Source of the DNA: a virus
Reading direction: 5' to 3' (one strand)
Length of the DNA stretch: 43,338 bases
IMG/VR virus record: IMGVR_UViG_3300032093_000261
Coordinates: 1 to 43,338 of that record
Of the stretch, positions 30,401 to 39,738 are shown piece by piece. The notes under the pieces were generated by a model. It did no database searches and was not told the DNA's origin. It saw only the letters and a program-made list of their open reading frames with translations. The position numbers were made by a program, and so were the translations under genes. Positions within the stretch are counted from its first letter, which is position 1. Every line of letters begins with the position of its first letter.

Positions 30401-32432
30401 TGATCAGGAAGGCAATCAGATCACCACTAGCCCAGACAGAGCGCAGATGATTGACATCTGGATGAAGATGCAGGACACCTCTCTGCACGATACGATGCGC
30501 GATGCGGATAAGGGTAACTCCTGGACGTTCACCGGAGAAGCCGCTGCGGGTACTTCCTTCCAAGAACAGCTAGAAGCGCTATTAAAGCCAGAGGATAAAC
30601 TGATCGGACAGGCGATGATTGACTTCTACGCAGACTATCACGCTCGCGTAAACGCCGTATACCGCGAAAAGTACGGCGTTGACCTCCCGATGCGCGAGAA
30701 CTACAGTCCGCTGAACCGGACAGGGTATGACGTTGACCCCGGAGACGGTGTTTCTTTTGGTGCATTGCTTCCGAAATCTTCTAAGAACCGTAACGCCAAC
30801 CTGAATCGGGTCGATCCGCAGAACGCATACTCCACGATTGACCAGCATATTGACCAGTGGGAACACTTCATGTCCTACGATACCCTGATGAGAAAGATGC
30901 GTGTGGTCATGAAGAACGCTGATGTTCGGACGCATATCGCTGACAACTTCGGAAACGGAACTGTCACAGTGCTGAATACATATCAACAGCGCTTTATCCA
31001 AAACAGGCCAACACTTTACGATAACTCCAGTGCATGGCTAGGCGTCCTGATGAAGAGTTTGAGCTGGGCGGCATTGGGCTTTAAACCTGTGTATCAGATG
31101 GCCGTTCAGCTATCAGCAGGTATGTCTATGTGGGCTGACTATAACCCAGTCGATGTAGCCAAAGGCGCTGTGATGTACGCCAGAAACTTGGGTCAAACTG
31201 AGCAAGAGTTCCGCAACTCGGCGGTTCTCAAGCATCGGTACAAGGAAGGCGCTTCCCAGGAGTTTAAGCAAGCCCTGTCATCCACTGGAAGACTGGGTGG
31301 GTTCTTGGCTTACGCCACCAAGGCACCGACACCGGAACTCGGGCCAGGAGCCTACAACGTAATCAGCAAGCTGACATTTGCGGGTATGCGCCTAGGTGAT
31401 GCTGGCGTTGTGCGCGTCTTCGGCGGGCCACTCTACTGGGCTGAGATCGCTAAAGGGTCTTCGCCTGAACAAGCGATGAGAGCCGTTGAGCGCGTTACTG
31501 AACAGACTCAGCAATCCGATGCTGTAGACCAGATGCCGCATGTCTTCGCCCAGGATCAGTGGAAGTACTTTGCCTTGGGTATGTTCCGGCTTCAGCCTCT
31601 CCAGTTATATGGCCAATCGCTGGTCGCGTCCAGGGACTTCCTATACAACGACCGCTCCGCCAAGGGCTTCGCCAAGCTGGGGTACAAGATGATGTCAATG
31701 TGGATGCTCCCCGGCCTGATGTATGGTTTGGTGAAAGCAGCGCCTTCTCTCATTGCACCCTCTGGTGACGATGACGACCGCGATAAGGACGCTATTTTTG
31801 ACATCGTGAGTTCCACTATCCTCGGGCCAGCAAATGCCGTACCGGGCTTCGGAGATGCCGTAGAATGGCTTTGGTGGCAAGTCGCTGCTCCTGCGGTAGG
31901 AGTGGATGTACCGAACTTCCGAAAGTCAATCGGTGGCGATCCCGTCAGCCAGCAGTTATTTGAAAACCCTTGGAAGGCGATCAAGTCCTGGGGCAAAGTC
32001 CTGGAGAATACTGCTGATGTTGACGGAGACGTTGAGGAAGAAGATGCTACAGAAGACGCTCAGAAAGCTGTAGCGGACACTGTAAAAGCTGTCAGTCAGC
32101 TTGCTGGCGCTCCTGGCGCAGCGCTTAACATGCCTGGAAACATCGTCTCCAGAGTTGAGCAAGGTGACTGGATCGGCGCTTCATTCGCCTTGGGCGGCTG
32201 GTCAACCAGTCAGTTAACCAAGCGCGGTAGCAGTACGGATGAAGAGGATGAAGAAGAAGATTACGGAGATGAAGAGGACGATACTCCTCTTTCTCAGCTA
32301 ATCGAAGAAGCGAAAGCCAGACTAGATGCTATGGATAATGAATCTGAAGGTTCCCAAGAACCGCCAGCAGATGATAGTATGAGAACAGATTCCGAAGACT
32401 TCTTCGGGCCACCAGAGGACAGCGCTCCATGA
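27429..32432 (+). CDS. Giant internal virion / DNA-ejection protein (gp16-like)
   Basis: A 1667-residue protein in the T7 gp16 slot. Residues about 143-200 form a Gly/Ala hydrophobic region (GGGIGAAVGAVGGGLLGAA) suited to membrane insertion; 560-640 is coiled coil (QLTADIQRLTVQEQDLIRQM); the C-terminus is very acidic (EEDEEEDYGDEEDD). No N-terminal transglycosylase (catalytic Glu motif) typical of T7 gp16 is visible, so wall cutting may be absent or done elsewhere. It would be ejected with gp14/gp15-like proteins to form the DNA conduit. Confidence 0.85.
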   Translation: MERDITQVANGEGLESPELKLAAMPDYDNPDTITQIADGTYNTTYKQRTGYDSPWTAPIEYMRDKYEMGDASVVRGVKGFELWSQDNLNQDEERAALSDLQTPHLEAIQKNVNLLEAKLGPRNFFQFTGDAMNIAPSMMHTVKGGGIGAAVGAVGGGLLGAAITRNPAGAIIGAQSGAKTLYGVGALAAGVQLNIGGVYAGMVDKGIPRELARKYSMSAGLVMGGLEYFGVDQMSHVGRLAFAKQLKTKAGKEAVANMFKMLPPELMKHLSVAGSIVKGAGSETATEVSQDAVELYANAMVEYVSSDGKDRPWESKKFWQDAQAQLMQTAITTARGSLALAGGTHVAGDLTGKGTATFKDLVQRAQIKELQAQQRLVDQGMKSVREGKVGFGDVMEAIGHIVTGDKDQELEKAKLDAMDMTDEQAMAALYPSRQTTENGTTTLMTGVSKSEAEAKEAQAQPSEEELDASAANAAENMEPEVVLAEMQGDPDAAIAEEPDPAQNPDIEEMPEDAQMLLDGLFDEEEGTSYQESDSTIYSEAMPEFVGLEDTDPESNEMTEVEVQARVNQLTADIQRLTVQEQDLIRQMEKKKTKGHKLTAMEDRLAKIQEQKENLQFERDVTSEGFRSRNDVAAQKGQVRMSVLSKLIKRLERNADSVVKTRKQTNDRISRARGEGFKSGDFNARQAVRSLQGQLIQVINAATKNQKFRNDLKRYVNKVTNVRQFKTAAKKVDAALREMETKADQKQYEVSRKKLLDKIDRMTEDKTKTVGGKPTSNYDADTIARLKKFRVYAASKVLAERALLDFDQTHGTNFQNGDLHLIPDEALEDRQMAILANDLENRNLMELNIIQGNIAQWLQDSRDAMLQKKEAQKLEDELTLNTAKASLGVQPTDKAIKSKKAKPSHPFSDFHTPWLMWNSLLKYITPKDAGHALAALLDTTMAKAGYYAGRETSSLAMTKKLQETLDNNGFANTDINKKAYKDSNEIVTFTYTDQEGNQITTSPDRAQMIDIWMKMQDTSLHDTMRDADKGNSWTFTGEAAAGTSFQEQLEALLKPEDKLIGQAMIDFYADYHARVNAVYREKYGVDLPMRENYSPLNRTGYDVDPGDGVSFGALLPKSSKNRNANLNRVDPQNAYSTIDQHIDQWEHFMSYDTLMRKMRVVMKNADVRTHIADNFGNGTVTVLNTYQQRFIQNRPTLYDNSSAWLGVLMKSLSWAALGFKPVYQMAVQLSAGMSMWADYNPVDVAKGAVMYARNLGQTEQEFRNSAVLKHRYKEGASQEFKQALSSTGRLGGFLAYATKAPTPELGPGAYNVISKLTFAGMRLGDAGVVRVFGGPLYWAEIAKGSSPEQAMRAVERVTEQTQQSDAVDQMPHVFAQDQWKYFALGMFRLQPLQLYGQSLVASRDFLYNDRSAKGFAKLGYKMMSMWMLPGLMYGLVKAAPSLIAPSGDDDDRDKDAIFDIVSSTILGPANAVPGFGDAVEWLWWQVAAPAVGVDVPNFRKSIGGDPVSQQLFENPWKAIKSWGKVLENTADVDGDVEEEDATEDAQKAVADTVKAVSQLAGAPGAALNMPGNIVSRVEQGDWIGASFALGGWSTSQLTKRGSSTDEEDEEEDYGDEEDDTPLSQLIEEAKARLDAMDNESEGSQEPPADDSMRTDSEDFFGPPEDSAP

Positions 32433-33841
32433 CTGTAGAAACGACAACTAACAGGGCGTTCGGAACGGGTGACGGGTCGATTACGGAGTTTGACTTCACG
32501 TTCAAGTACTTCAACGACACCGATATCGACGTTTACCTAGACGATAACACCACTCCAATCAGCCCAACGCTTTATTCCGTCGTTCGGAATCCATCCGGCG
32601 ATGGTGGCACTGTCGTGTTTATAGACCCCGTAGCCGATGATGTGCGCGTCACCATCGCTAGGGCGCTGGAGTACACCCAGACTACTCGCATCCCTGTGCG
32701 CGGTGAGCTGGGGCGAGGCACTTTGGAAAACACTTACGACAAGCTCACAATGCTTTGCCAGCAACTGAAGGATGAAGTCTCCCGTTCCTTGGTGCTGCCA
32801 GTGACATTTCAGAATGCTCAGCAATTAGTATTGCCTGAACCTGAAGCGGGACGGGCGCTTATCTGGCGTGATGACCTGAGCGGGCTGGACAATAGCGATG
32901 TCAACCTGACTACTCTTTTGGATGATGTAACTGCTCAAGCAGTTATCGCCACCCAACAAGCTGTGATTGCGGCTAACCAAGCTGCTTCAGCGACAGGCTC
33001 TGTTACTCTGGCCAGTGAATACGCTAATACAGCCAGGACTCACAGAGATAACGCCCGCTTGTGGTCAAGCGCTGGTGAAGATGTTCCCGTGGATGACGGC
33101 ACCAACACCGGGTTCTCCGCTTATCACTGGTCACGTAAAGCGCAGGGGCTATCTGTGCCGATGACCACTAAAGGGGATATCTTCGTGCGCGGGGCTAGCG
33201 GGAACGCTCGCCAACCCGTAGGTACTGACGGCCAAGTTCTTGTCGCGGATTCAACTTCAGCCACTGGATTGGCCTGGGGTTATGGTGTACCGACCGGCGT
33301 ACCCCTTCCATTTTGGGGCGGAGAAGCGTATGTACCTGCTGGTTTTATACTGGCGCAAGGATCAATCGGTAGTGCTGCTAGTGCTGCAACCCGCCGAGCC
33401 AATGCTGACACTATTAATCTGTACACACTACTATGGAATAGTTTAACCAATGCCGTCGCTCCGGTGTCCGGTGGACGTGGAGTTAGTGCTGCGGCGGATT
33501 TTGCGGCGAATAAAACCCTAACCCTTCCTCCTCCAAATGGTAGAGCGTTTATCTGCAAGGATAACATGGGCGGTGTATCCGCCAACGTAGTAACTTCTGC
33601 TTCTGAAGATGGGGGTAACGCTATTATTCTGTGCGGTACTGGGGGCGAAGAAACCCACGTACAGGCGCTCAGCGAGCTAAGACGGCACAAACACAATATC
33701 ACAAGAACGGCCAACGCAGATTCCGGGTCAGCTCGATTTACGCCTCCGTCCATCACAGAGGAGGTTAATGACGAAGGTGCAGGCGATCCGATGAACGTCA
33801 TGGGGCCGTGGATGGCCGTGAACGTTATACTAAAGCTTTAG
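32429..33841 (+). CDS. Tail fibre, T7-type N-terminus with collar-like tip
   Basis: A 470-residue protein. The first 150 residues are the T7 tail-fibre N-terminal domain (GSITEFDFTFKYFNDTDIDVYL... RGELGRGTLENTYDKLTML), which attaches to the tail. A coiled-coil stalk follows (AQAVIATQQAVIAANQA). The C-terminus has the tail-collar pattern (PLPFWGGEAYVPAGFILAQG... MNVMGPWMAVNVILKL). It is short for a receptor fibre and may serve as a branch point for the tailspikes encoded next. Confidence 0.87.
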   Translation: MTVETTTNRAFGTGDGSITEFDFTFKYFNDTDIDVYLDDNTTPISPTLYSVVRNPSGDGGTVVFIDPVADDVRVTIARALEYTQTTRIPVRGELGRGTLENTYDKLTMLCQQLKDEVSRSLVLPVTFQNAQQLVLPEPEAGRALIWRDDLSGLDNSDVNLTTLLDDVTAQAVIATQQAVIAANQAASATGSVTLASEYANTARTHRDNARLWSSAGEDVPVDDGTNTGFSAYHWSRKAQGLSVPMTTKGDIFVRGASGNARQPVGTDGQVLVADSTSATGLAWGYGVPTGVPLPFWGGEAYVPAGFILAQGSIGSAASAATRRANADTINLYTLLWNSLTNAVAPVSGGRGVSAAADFAANKTLTLPPPNGRAFICKDNMGGVSANVVTSASEDGGNAIILCGTGGEETHVQALSELRRHKHNITRTANADSGSARFTPPSITEEVNDEGAGDPMNVMGPWMAVNVILKL

Positions 33842-33874
33842 GGAAGTACGAGTGATTACGGTTAGGAGCTAATT

Positions 33875-34129
33875 GTGGAAGGACAGAATGTAGTGGAGTT
33901 ACTTACTGCGTTAGCAGGGCCGCTAGGTGGCGCACTAGCTGGGTGGATAGTATCCAGAACATTACTAAAAATGTACAACGACAAAGATAAACAGCTAATT
34001 CAATCCCTACAATCTCAGATCAACGGGATTAGCCAGGGAGAGAAACACTGTAACGAAAGATTCAATATGCTTCTCGGTGAAGTATTTAAGCTGAAGGACA
34101 GAGGCAATGATCAAAGTCCCGTTCATTAA
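33875..34129 (+). CDS. Holin-like small membrane protein
   Basis: An 84-residue protein starting at GTG 33875 with TAGGAG 7 nt upstream. Residues 7-28 (ELLTALAGPLGGALAGWIVSRT) make one hydrophobic Gly/Ala-rich helix, followed by a polar coiled-coil-like tail. It is just upstream of and overlaps the endolysin gene by 23 nt, the usual place for a holin or pinholin. A spanin subunit is an alternative. Confidence 0.6.
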   Translation: MEGQNVVELLTALAGPLGGALAGWIVSRTLLKMYNDKDKQLIQSLQSQINGISQGEKHCNERFNMLLGEVFKLKDRGNDQSPVH

Positions 34130-34532
34130 ATCGAGAAACTTCAAAAGTTACGACATCTGCCGGAGTGCAGATACTGTAACCGAGACTGGGCTGTACTTGA
34201 CTGGATACGTTCACGGTCATGCCCAAGGGCTGCGGGATTCTTTGTATAAAAAATACCCGGAACGGTTTAAAGGGTTAGTTCTTACGTCAACCAATCGAGG
34301 TGCATACAACACTGATATTAAAAATGCAGCGAAAGGTTCCCATCATGTTTGGCGTGTCGAATCCAACGGTAATCTGCATGTTGCATATGATTGCTACGGC
34401 GTAGGTATCACGCTTCAAGAACTGTATGACCATGCAGTAGCGACATGCCGGGGAGAGATTTACATGAACAAGCCCGAAGGTATTGTACATATAGCGCCAG
34501 TACCTATGGAAGACGAACACTGGATTCAGTAA
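34107..34532 (+). CDS. Endolysin, M15-type zinc peptidase
   Basis: A 141-residue enzyme with the M15 pattern: GSHHVW (S78, H79/H80), VAYDCYG with D95, and GEIYMNKPEGIVHIAP with H128, supplying the zinc ligands and catalytic acid of D,D-carboxypeptidase or L,D-endopeptidase lysins. It would cut peptide cross-links in peptidoglycan for lysis. ATG 34107 has AAGGA upstream. No signal peptide is visible, in line with holin-dependent release. Confidence 0.78.
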   Translation: MIKVPFIKSRNFKSYDICRSADTVTETGLYLTGYVHGHAQGLRDSLYKKYPERFKGLVLTSTNRGAYNTDIKNAAKGSHHVWRVESNGNLHVAYDCYGVGITLQELYDHAVATCRGEIYMNKPEGIVHIAPVPMEDEHWIQ

Positions 34533-34562
34533 CAAGTTTATTAGAAACACAAAGGATACGCC

Positions 34563-35951
34563 ATGACCCGCATTCCAGATTCTAAAACCAGCTCAGGTAA
34601 CATCATCGTTAAAGACGAGGGCTTACTTGTTGCTAACCTCCGTGAATTGAACTTTATCGGGGCTAACATTCAGTCTGTATTGAACGGTACGAGAGCGGAC
34701 GTAACGCTTAAATCTGGCCCGCAGTTAAGCCAGCGGTTTATTGGGAATATCAATAACGTTTTCGCTCGGCATTGGTCTGGCGGGATTAGCGCAGGAGGCG
34801 TCAGAAACGATTATACGTCCACGCAATGCGCCTTCGTGGTTGCGCCATGCGATGAGTTTACTCAGGTTCGCTTCCTGTTTAAGAACATCGAAGCCACTCC
34901 ACCTAACGTAACCGCTGTTTGCGCTGTCACCAATAGCTCAGCGAACAAGATTGAGCCTTCCGTAGGCAACACCAAAACCAATAACCCAACCAACGGATGG
35001 ATAGATGTCACGTTCGATGGCGACATCACAGGCACACTGCCAGATTTTACATCTGGTGACGTAAGAGTAGCCGCAACACTGTGGTCTGACTGGATGGATC
35101 TACCGTCTATTGCGCCCACAGACGGCGCATCCACAAGGCCGTACCTGATGTTTCGCACCAAATTTAGCTCTCCATTCACGTACTGGGCGCAGGGCGTCAC
35201 AAGAACGACCATCGACTACAATCCAAACTTCTTCGACCAGTACTATCGCTTTGGAGCGGATACAACTGGCACCACCGAGAATAGCACCGCAGCCAACACT
35301 AATACCTATCAGGACGGTACAGGCGTGTTTGCGGTTGAGTTCCGTTCTAGCAAGCGCGTTTTGAAAGTTGTTTGCGTCGGTGACTCCATCACCCAAGGCG
35401 TAGGCGACAACACCCAAGGTAACTCATTGGGTTCATGGGTTCCAAAATCCGAAGCGCTGCGTCTAGCCAGCGGTTTGCCTGTGAACTTCCTGAACTACGG
35501 TCAAGGTGCTTGCCCCTCGGTATCTTACCTAGCTTATGGAAAGCAGGCTGTAACCGATCACAAACCCGCAGCAGCGATATATAGCGTGTGGACGCCAAAC
35601 GACTCCATACCGGACGCCACAAACACCGTAACGGCGTTCAACCGAGCAATGGCTTTTGCCAACCATTGCTACGACAACAACACGCTACCTATCTTTGCGT
35701 TCCTTGCGCCAAACGACGGCTACATTCTGGCGGCGGATAACTTCCGAAAAGCCTTGATTACCCGCTGTAAAGCCACAGGAATTGACGTAATCGACATGAC
35801 GCCAGCCGTTGGTGATGGTGCATCGCCAGAACGATTCATTCCAGCGATGAAGAACGATAACACCCACCCTAACGCTGCTGGTTATGCCGCTATGGCGACA
35901 ATCAACATCGCAAAATTCAATGAAATCATAACCCGCAACATTAGCCTGTAG
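34563..35951 (+). CDS. SGNH-hydrolase tailspike (polysaccharide esterase)
   Basis: A 462-residue protein. The N-terminal ~50 residues form an adaptor shared with the next gene (IP-SKT... VKDEGLLVANLRELNF). Residues about 60-260 are beta-rich. The C-terminus is a GDSL/SGNH esterase: GDSIT with S275, TPND at about 344-347, and DNTHPN with D432 and H435. Such spikes deacetylate surface polysaccharide at adsorption. The catalytic Gly of block II is less obvious. Confidence 0.82.
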   Translation: MTRIPDSKTSSGNIIVKDEGLLVANLRELNFIGANIQSVLNGTRADVTLKSGPQLSQRFIGNINNVFARHWSGGISAGGVRNDYTSTQCAFVVAPCDEFTQVRFLFKNIEATPPNVTAVCAVTNSSANKIEPSVGNTKTNNPTNGWIDVTFDGDITGTLPDFTSGDVRVAATLWSDWMDLPSIAPTDGASTRPYLMFRTKFSSPFTYWAQGVTRTTIDYNPNFFDQYYRFGADTTGTTENSTAANTNTYQDGTGVFAVEFRSSKRVLKVVCVGDSITQGVGDNTQGNSLGSWVPKSEALRLASGLPVNFLNYGQGACPSVSYLAYGKQAVTDHKPAAAIYSVWTPNDSIPDATNTVTAFNRAMAFANHCYDNNTLPIFAFLAPNDGYILAADNFRKALITRCKATGIDVIDMTPAVGDGASPERFIPAMKNDNTHPNAAGYAAMATINIAKFNEIITRNISL

Positions 35952-35960
35952 GAGCTTGCC

Positions 35961-38747
35961 ATGACGTTAATCCCCAGTTCTAAAACCGGTGAAGGCCGGG
36001 TAACAGTTAAGGACGAAGGAATGCTTCTGTCCCAACTCCAGACCTTGAACTTCACAGGGGCTGGGGTGACCGCTACTTTAAACGCAGGCGCTGCTCAAAT
36101 CGACATCCCTGGTGGAGGTAGCTCTTATGTATGGCCAAGGTTTGAGGCGTTTTACGACGCCCTTACCCAGGGCTTTGCTAAAGAGATTAACTTCACCGGG
36201 GATGGAGTTTCTGTCAGTCTTGTGGGCGACCAGTTAAGCGTAACCGTACCGGGCGGAGGTGATAGCGGATCTACAACCCCTCCTACCGACACTAACTATG
36301 AGACTGCGTTTAACCCCAAGTCTACAGCGTACAACTGTCTTGGTGCAGCGGATACAACCGGCGGGGATACCGCCAAGCTGCAACAGATGTTTACGGATGC
36401 AACGAACAACCTGCCTGCCATCGTTACGATTCCGGCAGACACATATTACATTAACGGCACTATATCTATTCCGTCGAGTTCTGATTTCCAGATACCGACG
36501 ATTAGTGCGGTGAACACCGGTACTGATGTTATCACAATGAGTACCGACCACAAGAAACAGACCGGCGACCCCATCATGTTCCAGGGCTTCATGCCTGCTG
36601 GACTGGTAGCGGGAACGATATACTTTGTGAACAAGGTGTCTGCGACAACTATGAAGTTGTATAACAGCCGAGCAAACGCCATTACTGGTGGTGCAACAGG
36701 CTTGATTGACATAACTGGCGGCATTACAACTACCGGGTCTATTACAAACGGCACTGCTATACTTACGGTAGCCGCTGAACTAGGGTTAGAGCGCGGCACC
36801 AACGTTAGGATAGCTGGTGTCACCAACAGCAACGGCGGGTACTACGTCATCGGTGGGGTAGGCACAGGTACGCTAACCTTGAACGCCAACGCTAACGCCA
36901 CTGTGTCGAACGTAACTGTCACATATATTGGCACTATGGACTGGCGGTACTTCCCTTCAGGCTTGAAAATCGTATTCCAGCCAGGAGCCATCTTCAAGAA
37001 AACCACTGTGTTCGCGAACCAAGCCATCCTTAACATTTCGTTAGGTTCTGGTGTAGAGTTGAAGGGTGGCATCTTTGAAGGGAACACCACCGATCTTAAC
37101 GCCGGTATCAACGCTGGCGACGATTTGGTGCGTATATCCTCCTCTCACCGTATCCTTGTGGAGCATTGCAAGTTCCGTCATTGCGGTGACGCTGCACTGC
37201 GGGTACAAACCTCTACCGCAGACCCGCAAGCCAACACCACTTCACAACCTGAAGGCGGCGTAAACTCTGGTGAAGTGGTCGTTCGCAACAACTACTTCTA
37301 CAACGTCCACCAATTCTCCAGTACCACTAACGATTACGTCCACGGCGGCACCCAGAACCTGTTCTTCTACGGGAACACAATGGATAACCTGCGCGGCTCT
37401 ATCAAGGTGGCCAACCGTTCTGCGGGTGGTCGCAACATGTATATGTACGCCAACACGTTCAAGTCGTCCATCGACAAGGGCTTCGAGATAGATTCGATGG
37501 AGAATATCTACATATTCAACAACACTTTCCAGAACATCACAAGTTATGCGGTATACATTCTGTCCAATAACGGGCCTGCGGGAACCGGGTACGGTACGGG
37601 TATCGTCGGGTTCCAGTATGACTCTGTATTCATAAACAACAACATATTTAAGAACTGTAGCAGCACCGGAGGTACGGTTCGGTTACAGCCGGATCTGTAC
37701 TCTGATGGGACGTTAATCAACTACCGTAACGTAGACATCAGCTACAACACGTTCAAAGACCACACAGCTACTGGTGCAATCGGGATTAACCTGATAAACG
37801 GGAACTACGAAGCCCTGACAATCAACAACAACAAGTTTACGAACTGGAAAGGGCTGGACGCCATTAAGTGTACGCTGCGTGGTTCAACGGTTTCCGGGTT
37901 TAAAAACAAAATCCAGATCAACTTCAACCAGATTGACATGGATAACGTTGGTGGCTCTGCGGCACACATCTGGTTAGAGAGGACTGCCGGAACTGAAAAG
38001 CTGCGGAACATCCAGATCAACTTCAATCAGTTGACCGGAAGCACCACTCAAGCAATCGTTGCGGGTGACTGGCAGAAAGCGACACTGGCTAACAACCAGA
38101 TTGACCTCGCTGCCGGTAACTTTTTCCTGCGGAACAGCGGCACCCTTATCGATTTGACGGTTAAGAACAATGAGATGACCACAGGCGGAACGTTCGGGTT
38201 CAACCCAACGTTTACAAACGGGTTGTACATGTACAATAACCAGTTTGAGACTGCCTCCGGTACTGCGCTGTCTATCAGCAACAGTAACCAGAACGTCTGG
38301 GAGTTCAGCAACCTGGTCGTTGGCGGGTCTAAGCAAGTCGCCCAAGTACCTGTCAACACCAAGTCCCTGAGCAAGGTAGGCCGGAGAGACGACGGAACAG
38401 CGTCTCCGACTGCTGGAACTTGGAGAGTTGGTGACATCGTGGACTTCACGAACGTTGCTGCCGCTGGTTCGCTCGGCGTCTACTGTATCACATCTGGTAC
38501 GGCAGGCACTATCACCGCCACAACTGGATCTATCACTAATGGCGATGACGAACTAACCGTCAGTACCGTATCCGGCATCGCCGTGGGGTGCTACATCAGC
38601 ATCGCTGGCGTGACCGGAACAAAAGTTGTAACAGCTATCAACGGGCTAGTAGTGACTTTAGACTCTACCGCAGACGCTACAGTGGCTGCTGCGGCAGTGG
38701 CTTACGTCGCTCCTGCTTTTAAAGCCCTACCCACAATTGCGGCATAG
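35961..38747 (+). CDS. Beta-helix tailspike, probable depolymerase
   Basis: A 928-residue protein. The N-terminus is homologous to that of the SGNH tailspike (VKDEGMLLSQLQTLNFTGAG), followed by a second copy of the short motif (FAKEINFTGDGVSVSL). Residues about 130-800 have the right-handed parallel beta-helix spacing of pectate-lyase-type spikes, with many Asn/aromatic turns (NNTFQNITSYAVYI). A module (SITNGTAILTVAAELGLERG... IAGVTN) near 265-320 recurs at the C-terminus (SITNGDDELTVSTVSGIAVG... IAGVTG). It probably cleaves capsule or O-antigen. Confidence 0.82.
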   Translation: MTLIPSSKTGEGRVTVKDEGMLLSQLQTLNFTGAGVTATLNAGAAQIDIPGGGSSYVWPRFEAFYDALTQGFAKEINFTGDGVSVSLVGDQLSVTVPGGGDSGSTTPPTDTNYETAFNPKSTAYNCLGAADTTGGDTAKLQQMFTDATNNLPAIVTIPADTYYINGTISIPSSSDFQIPTISAVNTGTDVITMSTDHKKQTGDPIMFQGFMPAGLVAGTIYFVNKVSATTMKLYNSRANAITGGATGLIDITGGITTTGSITNGTAILTVAAELGLERGTNVRIAGVTNSNGGYYVIGGVGTGTLTLNANANATVSNVTVTYIGTMDWRYFPSGLKIVFQPGAIFKKTTVFANQAILNISLGSGVELKGGIFEGNTTDLNAGINAGDDLVRISSSHRILVEHCKFRHCGDAALRVQTSTADPQANTTSQPEGGVNSGEVVVRNNYFYNVHQFSSTTNDYVHGGTQNLFFYGNTMDNLRGSIKVANRSAGGRNMYMYANTFKSSIDKGFEIDSMENIYIFNNTFQNITSYAVYILSNNGPAGTGYGTGIVGFQYDSVFINNNIFKNCSSTGGTVRLQPDLYSDGTLINYRNVDISYNTFKDHTATGAIGINLINGNYEALTINNNKFTNWKGLDAIKCTLRGSTVSGFKNKIQINFNQIDMDNVGGSAAHIWLERTAGTEKLRNIQINFNQLTGSTTQAIVAGDWQKATLANNQIDLAAGNFFLRNSGTLIDLTVKNNEMTTGGTFGFNPTFTNGLYMYNNQFETASGTALSISNSNQNVWEFSNLVVGGSKQVAQVPVNTKSLSKVGRRDDGTASPTAGTWRVGDIVDFTNVAAAGSLGVYCITSGTAGTITATTGSITNGDDELTVSTVSGIAVGCYISIAGVTGTKVVTAINGLVVTLDSTADATVAAAAVAYVAPAFKALPTIAA

Positions 38748-38755
38748 GAGATATC

Positions 38756-39736
38756 ATGCTTGGATTCGCTTCATACCTAAGGAAGTTGGCATTTCAGTTA
38801 GCACTAACAACTACGCTGGATAGCGATGACCGCTTCCTGGTTGCCAGAGACAACACACCGTTCGCTGCTATGAAAGCTATCACTCCCACAGACCTTGCTA
38901 CGGCCTTGGGCGCAGCTTCCGCATACTCCATTAACGTGCAAACATTCACTGCCAATGGTACTTGGACAAAGCCCGCAACCGGGTCTATGGTGGATGTACA
39001 CGTTATCTCTGGCGGTGGCGGTGGCGGTTCAGGTCGTCGTGGCGCAGATGGCGCAATCCGCTTCGGCGGTGGCGGCGGCGGTGGGGGAGGATTCTCCCGC
39101 AAAACCTTGGTTATTGGTGGGCTAGCTGCTACCGTTGCTGTGGTAGTTGGTGCCGGTGGAACCGGTGGTGCTGCGGTTGCCGTAGATGATACTGACGGAA
39201 ACCCTGGTACTGGCGGCGGGCAATCTAACTTCGGGACGCACGTTCGTGCCAGCGGAGGATCGCTCGGTGCTGGCGGTACGGCTACTACTGGTACAGCCGG
39301 AGGCGCTACTACAGTGGGTTCGGTGTTCGGTACTGGAGGGGGCGCAGGGTCTAACGGGTCTGCCGCTGGAACTAACGGCACCAACAATACTACCGGTGCT
39401 GCGGCTGGCGGCGCTGGCGGGGGTGGTATCTCTGCCGCCAACGCAGTATCCAATGGCGGTGCTGGCGGTACTAACTCGTTCGCAAACACCACAGGTGGAG
39501 CGGCTGGGACTGCCGGAGGCTCCGGGGGTGTTGGTGCTGCAAGCTCGGTGGGTGGTTTAACGTGTGGTACGGGCGGCGGTGGCGGCGCTTCATCCACTAC
39601 TGCTAATGCTGGCGCAGGCGGTGCAGGATCTATTTATGGTGGTGGCGGTGGCGGTGGCGGTGCCGCTAAAAACGGCTTTAACTCCGGCGCAGGCGGTAAC
39701 GGCGCAGCCGGTATAGTCGTGGTCATTACGTACTAG
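38756..39736 (+). CDS. Glycine-rich tail adhesin
   Basis: A 326-residue protein. The first ~75 residues resemble a fibre base; then FTANGTWTKPATGSMVDVHVISGGGGG begins a glycine-rich domain with dense poly-Gly and GGA/GTG triplets up to a short hydrophobic end (AAGIVVVITY). This matches the polyglycine-sandwich architecture of fibre-tip adhesins, in which loops between Gly strands contact the receptor. The open minus-strand frame opposite it is a shadow of the Gly codons. Confidence 0.78.
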   Translation: MLGFASYLRKLAFQLALTTTLDSDDRFLVARDNTPFAAMKAITPTDLATALGAASAYSINVQTFTANGTWTKPATGSMVDVHVISGGGGGGSGRRGADGAIRFGGGGGGGGGFSRKTLVIGGLAATVAVVVGAGGTGGAAVAVDDTDGNPGTGGGQSNFGTHVRASGGSLGAGGTATTGTAGGATTVGSVFGTGGGAGSNGSAAGTNGTNNTTGAAAGGAGGGGISAANAVSNGGAGGTNSFANTTGGAAGTAGGSGGVGAASSVGGLTCGTGGGGGASSTTANAGAGGAGSIYGGGGGGGGAAKNGFNSGAGGNGAAGIVVVITY

Positions 39737-39738
39737 CC

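Noticed and set aside
38794-39597. Minus-strand proline-rich frame of 267 aa
   Set aside because: It is the antisense shadow of Gly-rich codons (GGN read as CCN) of the adhesin gene.
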